Part shown: in pieces, positions 21,401 through 33,416 of the stretch
Layout of the letters: each line of letters starts with the position of its first letter
Position numbering within the stretch: position 1 is the stretch's first letter
DNA from: Chromera velia
Taxonomy: Eukaryota; Sar; Chromeraceae
DNA length: 38,714 bases
Assembly (NCBI GenBank): GCA_018398765.1
Contig: JAHBMJ010000923.1
Location: forward strand, 1-38,714
Direction of reading: 5' to 3'
Made by a program: the position numbers and the translations under genes
Notes under the pieces: generated by a model
What the model was told of the DNA's origin: nothing
Seen by the model: the letters and a program-made list of their open reading frames with translations, nothing else
The model's database searches: none

Positions 21401-24400
21401 GCTTTCGCACGCCCTGATGAGTTTGGGAATGTTCAGCTTATTGGAGTATGTCTTGCAGAAGTCCTTCAACCTATCAGGCTTATGCTTCGTGTACAGGATC
21501 CCCAACTCTGTGTACATTCCCACGTGGGCCCTCTCACTTCCGAGGCCGGCGTCCAGGAGGGCAATCAACTCCTCGATGTATCTGCAGAGAAGATCGAGAA
21601 AAGGAATAGAAACCGCACGCATCATATTAATTAATAATGCCGGCAATCTACCGCACTTCATCCACGTACCTCAATCAAGGAGCAGTAAGATGAAAGAGAA
21701 AGAGGGCAAAGAGGGGCAAACAGCTCCCTTCCTCTGGAATAAAGTTACCTGGACCTCAGCACGCGTTCTCTGTACTCGTGTGTGTTTTTTGTGGGTCACT
21801 TGCATACTGGCAGTGACACTGACGGAACAGAAGGATGACTGAGAGACAGAGAGAGAGCGGACCATGCAGCACATCATCAAAGAACCCATATTCCCCCACC
21901 CCATAAGTACATATGACTTTCGCATCACCTACCCGTTCCTCTCGTACTGCTGGATGAGTTCTTCGAGATGGTCCGGGTGCACGATCACGTGCATGCCTGC
22001 CACCTGAGCGTATCTGAACTCCTTTGCAGCGACGCACGCAGAGTTCAGCTCCTTCCAGACCTGCACGAATAGAGATACGATTGTTGTTTCAAGTTCATGA
22101 ATTCGATGCAAACAGCAGATTATTCTTTCCTGTCAGTCTGGCCGTCAATTTCATTCGTAAGAGAAGGCCAAGTGAGGAAATCCCACAGCAGAGCGTGATG
22201 AAAGGTTGACACAGCCAGTCTCTCTCACTACGGGCACAAATCCTCTCTCTCTCTCTCTCTCTCCCTCTCTCTCTCTCTCTCGCTCTCTGCGTCCCACTCC
22301 TCTCTCACACACAAACCTTCGGGTTGTTGGCCTTCTTCGCCGCGTCCAGAGCAGGCTGGAACTCTCCCAAGTGAACGAAGCACGACGCGAGTTTGGCGTT
22401 GTTCGGGATCGATTGGAAAAGGATCTTTGCAGCCTGCATAGACACAGAGAGAGAACAGAAAATGGCTGTATGCAGGATTGCCTATTTGGACACAAACAAA
22501 GCAAAATAACAAGGAAAGAACAGAACGAGAAGGCGATGATGAGAAGCAGCAAAAAACTAGACAGAATGCGAACAAAAACAAGTGTCGAATCTGCCCAGAG
22601 AGAAGAGAAAAATACAAAGGAGCCGACGGAAGCAGACATCAATTAAGTAACGGCGCGGAGGACTTGTCTGGTCCCTTTCCCCCCCCCCACCCCTACCTTG
22701 TAGTACCCTTCCTCGAAGAGCCTGTCCCCCACTCCCTGCACGTTGGCAGTGTTGGTCCCAGATACAAACTCCTCCATTTCTGCTAGTTGGTCATTCTTTG
22801 CAAATGCGAAGATGAGCTCTGAGTCCAGGAGGGAGTCCTTCTTGTGCTTTCGGGCCATCTGAAGGAATCTGCAAAAGCCGGCGCAAGCAAAAACGGATTT
22901 GAAGAAACGCACAGTGATCGCGCAGACTCAAATGTTGACCTAAAAACAAAGTTTGAAGAGTGCAACAATTCGAGCAAAGTACGAAGAGAGAGAGCGATGT
23001 TCTTTACACATCCCAATCCGTCCTCTTCCCCACATAAAAAGAAGAGCAGGCACGCATGTAGAGAGGGAAGCATTGACAAGCACACAAGAACAAAGGCATC
23101 ACCAAGGCGTGCCCACTCATCAGTACTCCGCCCTGCTTACCTTGTGCGTAGGTATGGCCTGGTTGATACAATCAGAAGAAAACAGCGTACCTTTTCTTCT
23201 TCCTTGTGGCAGCATTTCTGACCAACCAACCAAATCCTTCTGTCACCCTATCCATTCATCCATCCATCCATCTGTCCACCCCTCTTTTCACGCATGTATC
23301 AGTCATTCCCCTGGCTGTGTGCCCACAAACTTCCTGTGGAGTCTCTCAATGTCTCAGGCTGACCTTGCGAGGTCCTCATACAGGTCTTCCCTCTCTGAGG
23401 CATCAATCACCTCCTTGTAGTCCACTGGGTCCTCTGCCTTGATGTACGACTCGATGGCCTCGGAGACCTGTGATAGAAGGAAAAAGGGTTACATATATTT
23501 TCTTTCTTCTATATTTTCTTTCTATCACAGAAGTACGACTCGATGGCCTCGGAGACCTGACAGCCAGAAATGAATGTCAACAGGAATATTCGTGCAGGGC
23601 ATGTAAGCATGCACAATGGAGATAGACCCGTGGGAAATGGAAGGAGGGGGAAAGAAACAAGGCGGATGGGAGCTTCTTCGGGTCGAATCGCCGTGGGCTG
23701 ACAGAAGAAAGGACAAGAAGGAACACTGCAAAGGGACACACCAGAAGTCCTTTCCGACCCTCCAAGTCCGTCCCCTGCTTCCCAATCTTCTGGTCAATCC
23801 GACTGCATCGTTTTCCCCCCCAGCTTTCGGATGAGAAATGAGCACAACAACCGAGCTGTCTTTTTGAGACTGCCCACCTGGTTTTGCCCCAACTGAGCCC
23901 TGCCGAGTCTGCTCCACACTCCGGACTCGTTCACTCTGGCTGCGAACTCCGCTGCCCTCTCGAGGTTCTCCATGTTGTTCAAGAGAACGTCCACAGCATC
24001 CGTGTGCAAAGAGAACTTCTTGTAGATCACAAAGGCCTCCTCGAAGAGCTCGTACTGCTCTCCCAAGGCGATCTTCGCAATCTCAGGACCGTCGTAGTTC
24101 TCCAAACGGTTGATGTAGTCCATCACACGCGATCTGAAAGAAAAGGAAGGGCCCACATGGACACAGAAAGAAAGAAAGATTGATTGGTGAAGACAGTCAG
24201 AGAAGTGCGCATGGAGGAGCTTCCTGTCTCATGCATCAGCAAGACGCTTCACGTGATCTGTCCACTGTACTACAAGAGCACGCGTAGTTATTGCGCAGTT
24301 GATTCCGCGTACAATGTGAATACAAACAGGGTAAGCATGTGACGTGTCAAAAGGGCTCAAACTCTGCTTCTTTCTCAACACAGGCAGGCTTCTCTCGTTG

Positions 24401-26390
24401 GACATTTGAAGGGGACAGAAGCAAATCACGTCTCGATTCCCATTCCAAACTTTTCTACGGAGATGAGAAGAAGAAAGGGCGAGACAGAAAAGTTTGTCGG
24501 TGCACTCCTTCATTTTCTTGGATTCCCCCTCGAGCTGCCTCCTTGCGTGCATCCATGCCTGCCTGGCGCCCCCAATTGATTGCCTGACAGACCTGTCTGC
24601 CTTGATGGCCGTGAGGATGAGCAGATTCTGGAGATTCCTGTTGTTCGAGAAGTCTGCACAGACAGATACCATTGAAGGAAAACTTCACAGAGCAGTGAGG
24701 GGCATCTGATGTCCCTTTCTACTCACTTCGCGTCCCTCGTGCACAGCGAACGTCCAACAGCAGACTGGACTTTCGAACGAAGACACAAAATGGAAAGCGA
24801 GAGAGAAAGGACGATAAACCACACGCACGCGTGAGATCAGACAACGTGACCCCATCGAGTTCCCCCCCCAAGGTCCGAAAGAACAACAATGAAGGCAGAA
24901 TTTTGACAGTTCACTTCTTCAACATCTGTAGTCAACAATCCACGATCAAAAGAAAAGAAGACCGACCGGAATTATGGAGGACGATCTTCTCAAGGAGCTC
25001 GATCAGCTCGTTGGGAAGCTCCGCTGAGATGAATGCCTTCACCGTCGCAGAGACCTCATCCGGGTTTGTGCTCTCTGGGAGGGCATTCGAGACAACCTGG
25101 TCGATCACCTGTCGCCTGTGCGTGACGTCACTCAGCACAGTCTGCCAGAGTTCCTGGGACTGCCTCTCGACCAGGTACCTAAAGGCAAACAGGCAAACAA
25201 AACCAACTGTTGTACATGAAACGAAACACCAACCCACATCGTGGATCACACACAGCCTCCACACGGAAAGTAGGCAGTGCACTTTTTCGTTGATTTATTC
25301 AGGACACATAGCATCGACCACGCCGGAACATCAGGACTGCCTCATGGTGCTCCCCCCCCACTGTTCCACTCTCCCTGCTTTGCTGCCCTGCCGATGGAAA
25401 TATTTGAAAGAACCGGAGGCACTGTCGAAAGCAACCTGATTGCAAACTTCACACTCTCTTCTGCTTGACCTGACCGTGTCGTCCCTTCGACTTTTCGCCA
25501 CATCCGATCTAATGTTCTCACTGATCTGTGTACACATCCCGAACTGACCGACCTTGCCTGCAACCGAAAGAGCCCGTTTTTGTTCGTCACCGCCACCAAC
25601 TCCTCGTCACAGCTCCCCCACGCCCTCTTGTACGCAGTGTACGCCAGGTGGGGGTCTCTGCCCTCACAGTAGGCACCGACGACTTTGGAGTCGTAGAAGG
25701 CGTTGGTCTTCAGGAAAGCTTCCGGGTCTCTGCAGAGAGAGAAGGTAAAGGAGGGCGACAGGGTCAGGAGGTGAACACATGAATATGAGAGGCAGTCACA
25801 GAGGCTTCATGCACAGAACCGACGGAATGCCCCCAGATGAGATGGATGGATGGAGAGAAAGGGAAAAGACATGCGATTCCATGACGCCAGAAGAGAACGG
25901 GAAGGAAGAAGCATGGGTACGTCAAGAGAGCCCACGAAGGCAGGAAGGAAGGAAGTGACTCTAGAATCTCTGGTGGTGTGTCCGGAGGAGGACATGTCTC
26001 TAACTCCTCTGACTGACTTGTTCGCGTCGATGTAGATCATCGCGAGGGCATTGTGGAGTGCCGGCTCTTGGTTTCCCTCTGCGAGTCTTGCCTCCAACCA
26101 GGGAAGCAGGAGCTTCAGCCTGTTTCTCTTCTCGATTTCCTCCACCAGAGGCTGCACGGGACACGCACCCCTGACGTTCACGAGAAGGTTCTTGATGAAA
26201 TCCTCTCCGCAGTCCAAGTCGATCAGGGTGCCAATCACCAACGGGGCCTGCTGGGGATTCACCCTCACGACGTACACCTGCAAGAAGGCAGCAGCCCAGC
26301 CAGATTGAGACACAAGAACTCGCAATCACATATACTCTCTGGCATACCCACGAACGGACGCACGCGCGCGCGCACACACACACACATACA

Positions 26391-26455
<65 letters not shown>

Positions 26456-28851
26456 CAGTTAGACAAAGACAAAGACACGCAGGAACACAAAACCACGCAC
26501 ACATACACCCACGGAGGGAGAGAGAGGAGGGGTCAGAGGGAGAGACACAGAGACACAGAAAAAGAAATCGGAGGAACGAAAGGGGGGACGTCCTCCGAAA
26601 GGGGGGACGGTAGAAACAGAAGAAGAAAGAAGAATGAATCCAGCTGTACCAATTTACTCACCCACACACACACACACACACACCCAACCAACCAACCCCG
26701 TCTACCCTTCAATCTACCCACCTCGATGTACTTCATCAGTTGGTTCTTGAACAGATACTCGGCCAGTTCTGCCACAAACCCGTGCAGGTCGCAGACGTAA
26801 ATCAGAGGGCGGGGATCCGGCAGCTTCGCCTCCTGCAGAAAGGGGGGGGGGACAGAGAAGAATCAGTTCAGGGGGCTGAATGAATGCATGTTCTTTTCCT
26901 CACATTCACGTCTTTTTGTTTCCCTGCGATTGGATGGCTTTCCCTCGAATCGACCCGCACCGAGAGTCTACAGAGACGGCACAAATAAAACAGTCGCACA
27001 ATTCGAACGACGGCCAACCGACCTTGAGGAACTCCTTCACCTTCTGTGCATCGTACACAGTGGACTCTCGGCAGACCCGCTCGACCTCCTGGGTGTGGCC
27101 GAGCTTTGCTGCCGCCTCGATGTACTTGAAGTGCACCTCGGGGTCTTGGCTCTGCATTCAAAATTGTCGAGTTGACTTAAAGAAGAAAAGAAAGAAATCT
27201 TTCGAAGCAGACGAAGAGAAGACAGGGTAGACAGAAGGGGAGGGAAGGGGAGGGGAGGACTGAAGAATGCAATCAAGTATGGATCCGTCCTTTTCCTCAT
27301 AACCCCCCGTGCCCGCAGCTGCCAAAACCAGCAGCGAGGTAGGCCGACGAACCTGCGACAGGATGGCCCCGACAAAGTAGAAGATGCCCTCGTACGAGTT
27401 GAAATTCTCAAACAACTGAATGAGGGCAGTCGTCCCGATTTTGTCGTGATACTTGATGGACGCCTGACGAGGACAGACCAGGGGCATGAAGGAAGGAAGG
27501 TATGAGGAAAATTTGCCAACCAGCAAGGGAGCACGACCAAGTGATGGAAAGGGACAAAGGGAAAGAAGAAGATGGAAGACGGGAAAGTGGAAGAAGCTCG
27601 GATTCCATTCAGTCGCGTAGAAAACTCTGAAAGACGAGAGGCGACCAAGGCTGATGCACATTTGACTAGCACACACTTGCGGCACGAGCTGTACCCGACA
27701 GCCACGCGCGGCCACATGCACAGAAGGAGAATGACGAGAAGAAGAGAACACTGATCGACGGACCTGCACCACCAACTGGAGGTTCTGTCTGTTGTGCTTC
27801 AACAGATCTGTGAGGCACTCCAAACAGGTCTCCGGAGGGAGCTGTCCGAAGAAGGTCGCCAGCCACTCTGCGTTGATCCCGTGGGTGTTCAGCATCACGC
27901 GCTTGACGTCCTGCATGCATGCAGGGTCAAAAACAAACATACAAATAGACTGAATGATTCTCACTCGCTTTTCTCCTTACACAGACACAAAAAAAACCAT
28001 TGACTGGCGGACCAAACACTTTCCTTTCCCTTTCTTTCCTGACTAACAGACTACCTGCTTATGCTTTCTCCCCCCCCCCCTTCATTTCATTCATTTATCA
28101 CGGTGGTGTCACTTGGACGGACGGAAAGACTTGTTAGCATCCCGTCTCGGAGTCTCCACATTCGGCATAGAGGCCGAAAATGGCACACGAAGCGATCCCA
28201 AGATGGATACTTTTCGACACACTATTCGGGGAGAACAGCGCACAGACGAGAAAGAAATGGAGGTGGTGCTCACACACAAAAATAAGAAGTCAGCGCGTGC
28301 GACGTCCCCGATAGAGCATCGTGTCCGTGTACGTCCAGACGCACGCCTGTCGCACGCGCGCTGACACGCGCGCACACGGACGTAGGCACACACAGAGTTG
28401 CATACGCGAAAACCAACGCCGCACCCCACCTGCACGTCTGTGTAGTGCTCAAGCGCCCTCTGGAAGAGTCCTGCCTTCTCACAGAGCTGGGCGACGTAGT
28501 TCCTGTCGTAGTGCGTCAAGTTGCCCATCTGGAAAATCGCCTCTGCTAGTTGGGGATTCTGCACACATTCCACGTAAGGGGAAGGAAAGGGGGCCGGAAG
28601 AGAAGAGGAGGAAGTCTTGCTGTGCGCAATCAAGAACCACAAATGAAAAGGAACGGAAATTCCACCGTGAAAGGAGAAGGGACAGATGGCACAGGAAGAC
28701 GGACGTTCTTTGCAGGTACGTATGGGACCTGGGTCGACTTGTCTCTGCTATTCTTTCTTTCTGTCGTTCCTGCATTCCTTCTTTCGTTCATGCATTGTTT
28801 ACGACCCTCTTACTTACTTTCTTTCGTTCTTTCTTTCTTTCTTTCTTTATT

Positions 28852-28896
<45 letters not shown>

Positions 28897-31800
28897 ACTG
28901 ACGTGAATCAGGTTCATCTCCAGGAGCTTCGTCTGCAGGTGCGCGTACTCCGGTTTGTTTGGCTTCAGGAAGTCCAGGAGGATCGAGGAGACCTCCCTGA
29001 ACCTCCCTTGGGAGACCAGAACGTCTGTCACCTGGTTGATGTCAATCAGGGGAGGGCTGTTGTCCAACAGCTGCTTGGCAAAGTTCACACAACCCTCGGG
29101 GTTTACCTGCAAGCAAGGTGCCAGGACAGGAAGGCACACAGGGAGGAAAGGGAAACACGAAAATCTGCAGTGCATGCAGAAGGATGTGAATGACCTTTGA
29201 TCGAACACGCACGCTTAGCAAAGCAGAGTCTTAGTTCATCCGGAGCCGAAAGGATTCGCAAAAACGGAGTGTCACTTCCCTTCATCTGGTGTCTCGCATC
29301 GGTGAATGAAAATCCGTGTCTGTCAGCACGTTCGATACTTGTTTCCTACCCAAACCGAATAAAGGTGAGAAGGAAAGGGCGGACAGCCTTTGTTGATAGA
29401 AGACGGGGAGAGGAAGTCCAGCAACAGTCTGAGCGGACAAACAAATCTGGTAGCCCATGTAGCTCTGCCTATCTGTTGGCATTGATGGTTGCAAACATAG
29501 CTATCGGGCAGACGCAACGAACAGAGCAAGGAAGGACAGAATTGTCCTCCACGCACCTGGGCCATATTTCTCAGCAACACCGAGTAGTCTGCCTGATAAC
29601 CGCTCTTCTTCGCATACTGCACAATCTGTTCGAACTCCCCCCTCTCCATATGGGTCTGAATGATCTTCTGACTGGAGTTACACTTGACGTAAATCTGCTG
29701 TGCGAGGTCTGCTGCCAGAGGCTTCAGGGCGTCTCCCAATTCCTCGGAGGCCTCCAGCTTCCCCTGCTGCACCCACTTCTCGATCAAGTCTCTCCGCCCC
29801 TGTGCGACGACGGGCCGCACAAGCTCCAGAGACTCCAAAGCGTTGAGACGGCCCGACTGCAACAGACAGAGTGCAGAGCAAGCAACAAAGTCGGCAGAAG
29901 CAGCAGAGATTGGGTACGCAGATCACACAGTCAAGCCGTCAGCTCTGATGGGTAAATCTCTGGTTGTCTTTCTGCGATAATGAATTTCGTCTCTGTGCTT
30001 GTCTGCCGGGTCTACCTGCCCATCTGTCCTCCTCATCTGTTTTGCCCCTTCTAATGAGGAGAAGAGATTTTAAGACCTTTATGTTCTCTCCTGACTGCAA
30101 CAAGACCAGTACACGCGGCTGTCTCACACAGCAGCTTCAATGAAGACTGGACTTCCTGACTGACTGACATCAAGAAGGGTGGAGAAGTAGATGAGGATGG
30201 GCGTCGGCTGTCCAGGTTGTGGTGGTGCCTGCTTGAACTGGTTGATGATCTGGGGGGTCCTCAGGCAACCAGACTTAGCCTTTCCTGCAATCGTCGCGGC
30301 TGCCTTGTAGTCTCCCCTGGCAAATGCCGCGTTGAACTGCTGGATGAACACGTCGTCGCACCCTGGCAGTCCGACCTGACAGAAAGGAAATCCAACAAGG
30401 CGTCCGTCCAGCAGTATGCATCCATCCTTTCCTTTCCTTTCATGTGTGTACAGGCATCGATTCCGATCAAAAAGACAGACAGATCTGAGGGAAGGAGAGA
30501 GAGTGGAGAGAGAGAGCTTATGGTAACGCGGCAGAAGAAAAGGGAACGCAACGCAATGAAGCGGAAAGAGGATGGAAGCAGACCCCATAGATATCCATCC
30601 AGGAGCACAAAACTTCCAAGCCAAGCCGAGCCCCAACTGACTGACTCTGAGTGCAAGGGAAGTTGCCACCGAGGCTCCGTTGGGGACCTGAGACTGGATG
30701 TAGGGGACCACAGCAGGTTCGTTGATCGTCGCAGACAGCACCTGTCCCTTTCTGTTCACCGCCAGCACCCCCCCTGTCTGGCTGTTGTAACACGTGATGA
30801 ACACAGTGTCCTGCGTCAAACGATGCCTGCACAAATGGGGAGCGGAAAAAGGTAGGCACAAGTGTATAAAAGGGACGCAGAAACGAACGGACAACCTTGC
30901 AAGAAGGACTCACAGGAGAAACATCTAGGGAAAAGTCGACTTTCTCTTCTCTGTCTCTGTCCCACACTCCCACAAGCTGTGCGACCTCTGACTTGCTGCT
31001 TCTGCGAATGGTCTCCTTTCTTTTCTGCGCTGGGGAGTCACGTGAAGATCTCCCCCGTTCTGCACCCTCAAGGGATGCGACCTTGCAGGCACTCACTCAC
31101 TGACCTAAAAAGAGGGGTGGCTGTGGCCATGTCGAAGAGAAAGAGGAACCCGGCTTTGCTGATCATGAAAATCAGACCATACTTGTCGGAAATCTGCAAC
31201 GGCAACCAGAGAAGAGAAAGTATAGGAACTCAAAGATCAGCCGCCACGCAAAGAAGGGGGGAGGGTACCCGCTCAAGCCGACAAAGCCCATACATACGCA
31301 CAGGCAAACACGCACACAAATACTCTCTCTCTCACTCTCTCTCTATAACCTGCACGGACACAAGCACGCAGACACACTTTCTCTTTCTGACACACACAGA
31401 CAAGCAGACTTGAGAGGGAGAAGTGAGAAGCGGAACGGCAACAAGATCGGCGCAAGAGAAGACAAATAGAGCACAGGTGCACCAGAAAATTGATGAGGAA
31501 CACATGAAGCAAAGAAGAAACCATCCGTAATGAGAAGCTGCGTTCAAGCCTTTCGCTAACTTTGCATACAGCGGTGGAAAGAAACTGTGGCGGAACTCCT
31601 TTCTCTCCCCCTTTTTTTGCGCGAATATCCCCGGGGACAGAAAGGGCATGCAGGCAGATGCTGCCGACTTACATGCATCGAGACAGGGAAATCTGTCGGT
31701 GCTTCTGATGGATACGTGATCTCTTGGACGGCTGCAGACAAGAAAGCATCGTAGAGGACATGGCGAAGTGTTTCTTCCCTGTCACGTGCGGACCGCTTTC

Positions 31801-33416
31801 TTGTTGCTCTTTTCCCGCTCCCTTTGCCTCCTCCAGGTCTTACACTTTTCTTTTGGAAAATAAAGGAGTGTGTTCCATGTCTTTGAACTACAGTATGTCG
31901 GACGAAAGGCAAAAGAGACGCGAAGAGAAGGGAAAGAAAACAGCGGGAAAGAGAAAGGATGGAACTGGGTGTGCCTTTTGTCCGTTGAGATCCCCCTGCT
32001 TGCAAATCAACAGAACGTGCAATCTCGCACGACATCCGCCTCTCTCCTATTGCAGCCGCTTCCCTTCCACACTTGCTGCCTCACCACCGTCCACTCGCCC
32101 CTTGACTACAGGCTGAACGACCTCTCTGTCGAGAAAGAAACTGACCCTTGAACGGAGTTCCTTCAGATCCAGGCCTACTGATGATGTGAAGCTTGGACGT
32201 TGACTGTCCGTGCTTCCTCTCTGCGAACGCGAGCAGACCCCTGGGGGGCTGTCCGTCCTCTATCACGACGTCACCGAAGGCCCCGGCATGCCCCTCCAGC
32301 AACTGCTGCTGCTTTCTCTCCACCGAATACAACTGCAATGCAAGGGACCCAATCCAAATGAACTTGTGTCTGTGCAGTGAAGAATCCACAGAGGGGGGAA
32401 CACAGAGGGCACAAGGAGAAGATGACAGGAAGAGGAAGAGAGAGGGGGGAGAAGTAGTGTCCAAACCTACCCACTCCCACACCTGCAGGGACCGGGGGGC
32501 CCACCCACCCACCCACCCACAGCTGTACCCACGAGGCAATTCTGGCTGCTGACCTGCATGGACCCATCAATGGTGCGCCCCTGGTCGAGGGTGGAGATGC
32601 CCGTGAGAAGGCACCACTTGGGGGGGGTAGCGTCAACTGCGTATGAAATAATTTGGGTCCCTGCCTCCCCCAGCTTCCCCCCTCTAGGAAACATCTTCTC
32701 GGGCTGCCCCCCTCCCTCCACAGACCAATGGTATACAGACTTCTCCGTCACAAGAGCCAGAACGCGGGGCGCAATCCACCTCCAGAAAACGACACTCTCA
32801 GAGAACTGATGCACCCCCAGTTTCTCCTTGGTGGTCAAGTTGAACACCTGGATGAAGTGCCCATGCTGGGAGTCTGTCTTGCCTGCAGAGCGGAGAGAAA
32901 GCGGTAAAAAGACAGGGACGACAAGAGAAGCTGGAACGCAAGTGGTGCATCAACCCACCTTTAAGAGCGATAATATTATCCTGAGTGTTCATCAGAGACG
33001 CCTCGGCCTTCATGGGCTTTCGCGTCACCTGATTGTCCGCATGCATATCGATCACTGCCACTTGCGAGCTCCCGTCCGTGGCCTGGTCCTTTATACAAAT
33101 GTACTTGTCTGACTCCATCGTCAGAGACCCAAAGCGGAAGGACTGGGAGCTGAAACCCATGTCCGCCAACTGCACGCAAAAAGAAGGAAGGGGGGTGGAT
33201 GTGTTGCGCCAGTGCACACGGTGCTGAGGAGCTGACGGCTTTTTTGACGGGTTTTTTTTCAAGCTGGTGCACGTCTTTAACCTTACAGCTGGTGCACCTA
33301 CGTGGGCAGTCGTGCAGCAAAAGACGCAAACAGAAAGAAGCAGAACGAAGGGAATGTGGAGACAACTGACGGACGTTCATGACGGTCATGAGGTTGATTG
33401 GGTATTGGCCCGCCAT
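16996..33416 (-). CDS. CHC: Clathrin heavy chain, 34 exons, 1,728 residues
   Basis: Clathrin heavy chain forms the three-legged triskelion that coats vesicles at the plasma membrane, Golgi and endosomes. All 34 exons join in frame with GT-AG introns of 76-519 bp; exon coordinates are in the three segment entries. Domains follow the family throughout: N-terminal seven-bladed propeller (about 1-365; [34 protein letters not shown]), seven leg repeats (about 420-1610; [49 protein letters not shown]), then a hub segment and a Gly/Met-rich tail. Human heavy chain is 1,675 residues and plant ones about 1,700. The start was chosen because MAGQYPIN aligns with the family N terminus and keeps the 26-residue spacing to TMESDK. 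Relative to human, four residues are missing after LALR in the linker. Identification is certain; individual splice sites rest on alignment from memory. Confidence 0.97.
18154..18222. repeat. (CA)n(GA)n microsatellite in clathrin intron 31
   Basis: A 28-bp (AC)n run passes into a 40-bp (GA)n run. A similar compound repeat of the same order occurs in intron 15. Confidence 0.9.
18363..18495. repeat. 45-bp tandem duplication covering the exon 31 acceptor
   Basis: The 45 bases at 18363-18407 recur without mismatch at 18451-18495. Each copy contains, on the minus strand, GTGCAG (the acceptor) and the first 39 coding bases of exon 31. The copy at lower coordinates (18363) continues into the rest of exon 31 and is the functional one. 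The upstream copy runs into 43 bp of unrelated sequence and a stop. Confidence 0.95.
18767..29856 (-). CDS. CHC: Clathrin heavy chain exons 9-30: leg repeats
   Basis: Exons: 29557-29856, 28903-29106, 28430-28558, 27764-27910, 27353-27463, 27023-27151, 26722-26832, 26018-26277, 25553-25729, 24967-25178, 24593-24653, 23878-24133, 23364-23467, 22697-22868, 22317-22433, 21933-22060, 21390-21581, 20886-21000, 20460-20633, 19993-20072, 19391-19553, 18767-18964. They code residues 436-1615, the alpha-zigzag distal and proximal legs. Each exon end was fixed by the family alignment and by phase. Examples of continuity across junctions are [16 protein letters not shown] into [14 protein letters not shown] (exons 19/20) and FHW into [15 protein letters not shown] (exons 25/26). 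The light-chain-binding region falls in exons 27-30. Confidence 0.94.
22243..22288. repeat. (CT)n microsatellite in clathrin intron 23
   Basis: About 45 bp of nearly pure CT on the plus strand, hence (GA)n in the transcript, near the exon 23 donor. Confidence 0.85.
23444..23559. repeat. 27-bp duplication of exon 21 start around a 62-bp inverted-repeat segment
   Basis: The 27 bases at 23444-23470 recur at 23533-23559; both copies hold the CAG acceptor and the first 24 coding bases of exon 21. Between and overlapping them are CTGTGATAGAA (23468-23478) and TTCTATCACAG (23520-23530), a perfect 11-bp inverted repeat. The lower-coordinate copy continues into the true exon. Confidence 0.93.
26361..26454. 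repeat. (CG)n(CA)n(GA)n microsatellite in clathrin intron 15
   Basis: A run of about 94 bp: CGCGCG, then CACACA, then GAGAGA. It lies within the intron between exons 15 and 16. Confidence 0.9.
28817..28892. repeat. (TTTC)n(CT)n microsatellite directly after the exon 10 donor
   Basis: TTTC repeats (28817-28849) pass into (CT)n (28855-28892). On the minus strand the purine run starts within ten bases of the exon 10 donor GTCAGT at 28902. Confidence 0.9.
30169..33416 (-). CDS. CHC: Clathrin heavy chain exons 1-8: propeller and linker
   Basis: Exons (high to low): 33375-33416, 32959-33169, 32554-32882, 32146-32332, 31673-31731, 31105-31193, 30646-30826, 30169-30375. They code residues 1-435: the propeller that binds cargo adaptors through clathrin-box peptides, and the start of the helical linker. 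Recognisable pieces are [13 protein letters not shown] (exon 2), [12 protein letters not shown] and [20 protein letters not shown] (exon 3), [16 protein letters not shown] (exon 4), DFPVSMH (exon 5), [10 protein letters not shown] (exon 6), [11 protein letters not shown] (exon 7) and [13 protein letters not shown] (exon 8). Exon 1 has only 14 codons. Its donor is placed after ATGAAC, since the alternative, three codons longer, would need a non-canonical intron. Confidence 0.93.

Noticed and set aside
33170-33375. A GT...CA or TT...AG intron 1 in clathrin, because CAGTTG occurs at both exon 1 end and exon 2 start
   Set aside because: Placing the donor after ATGAAC gives a canonical GT-AG intron and the same 26-residue spacing to TMESDK as in human and plant proteins.
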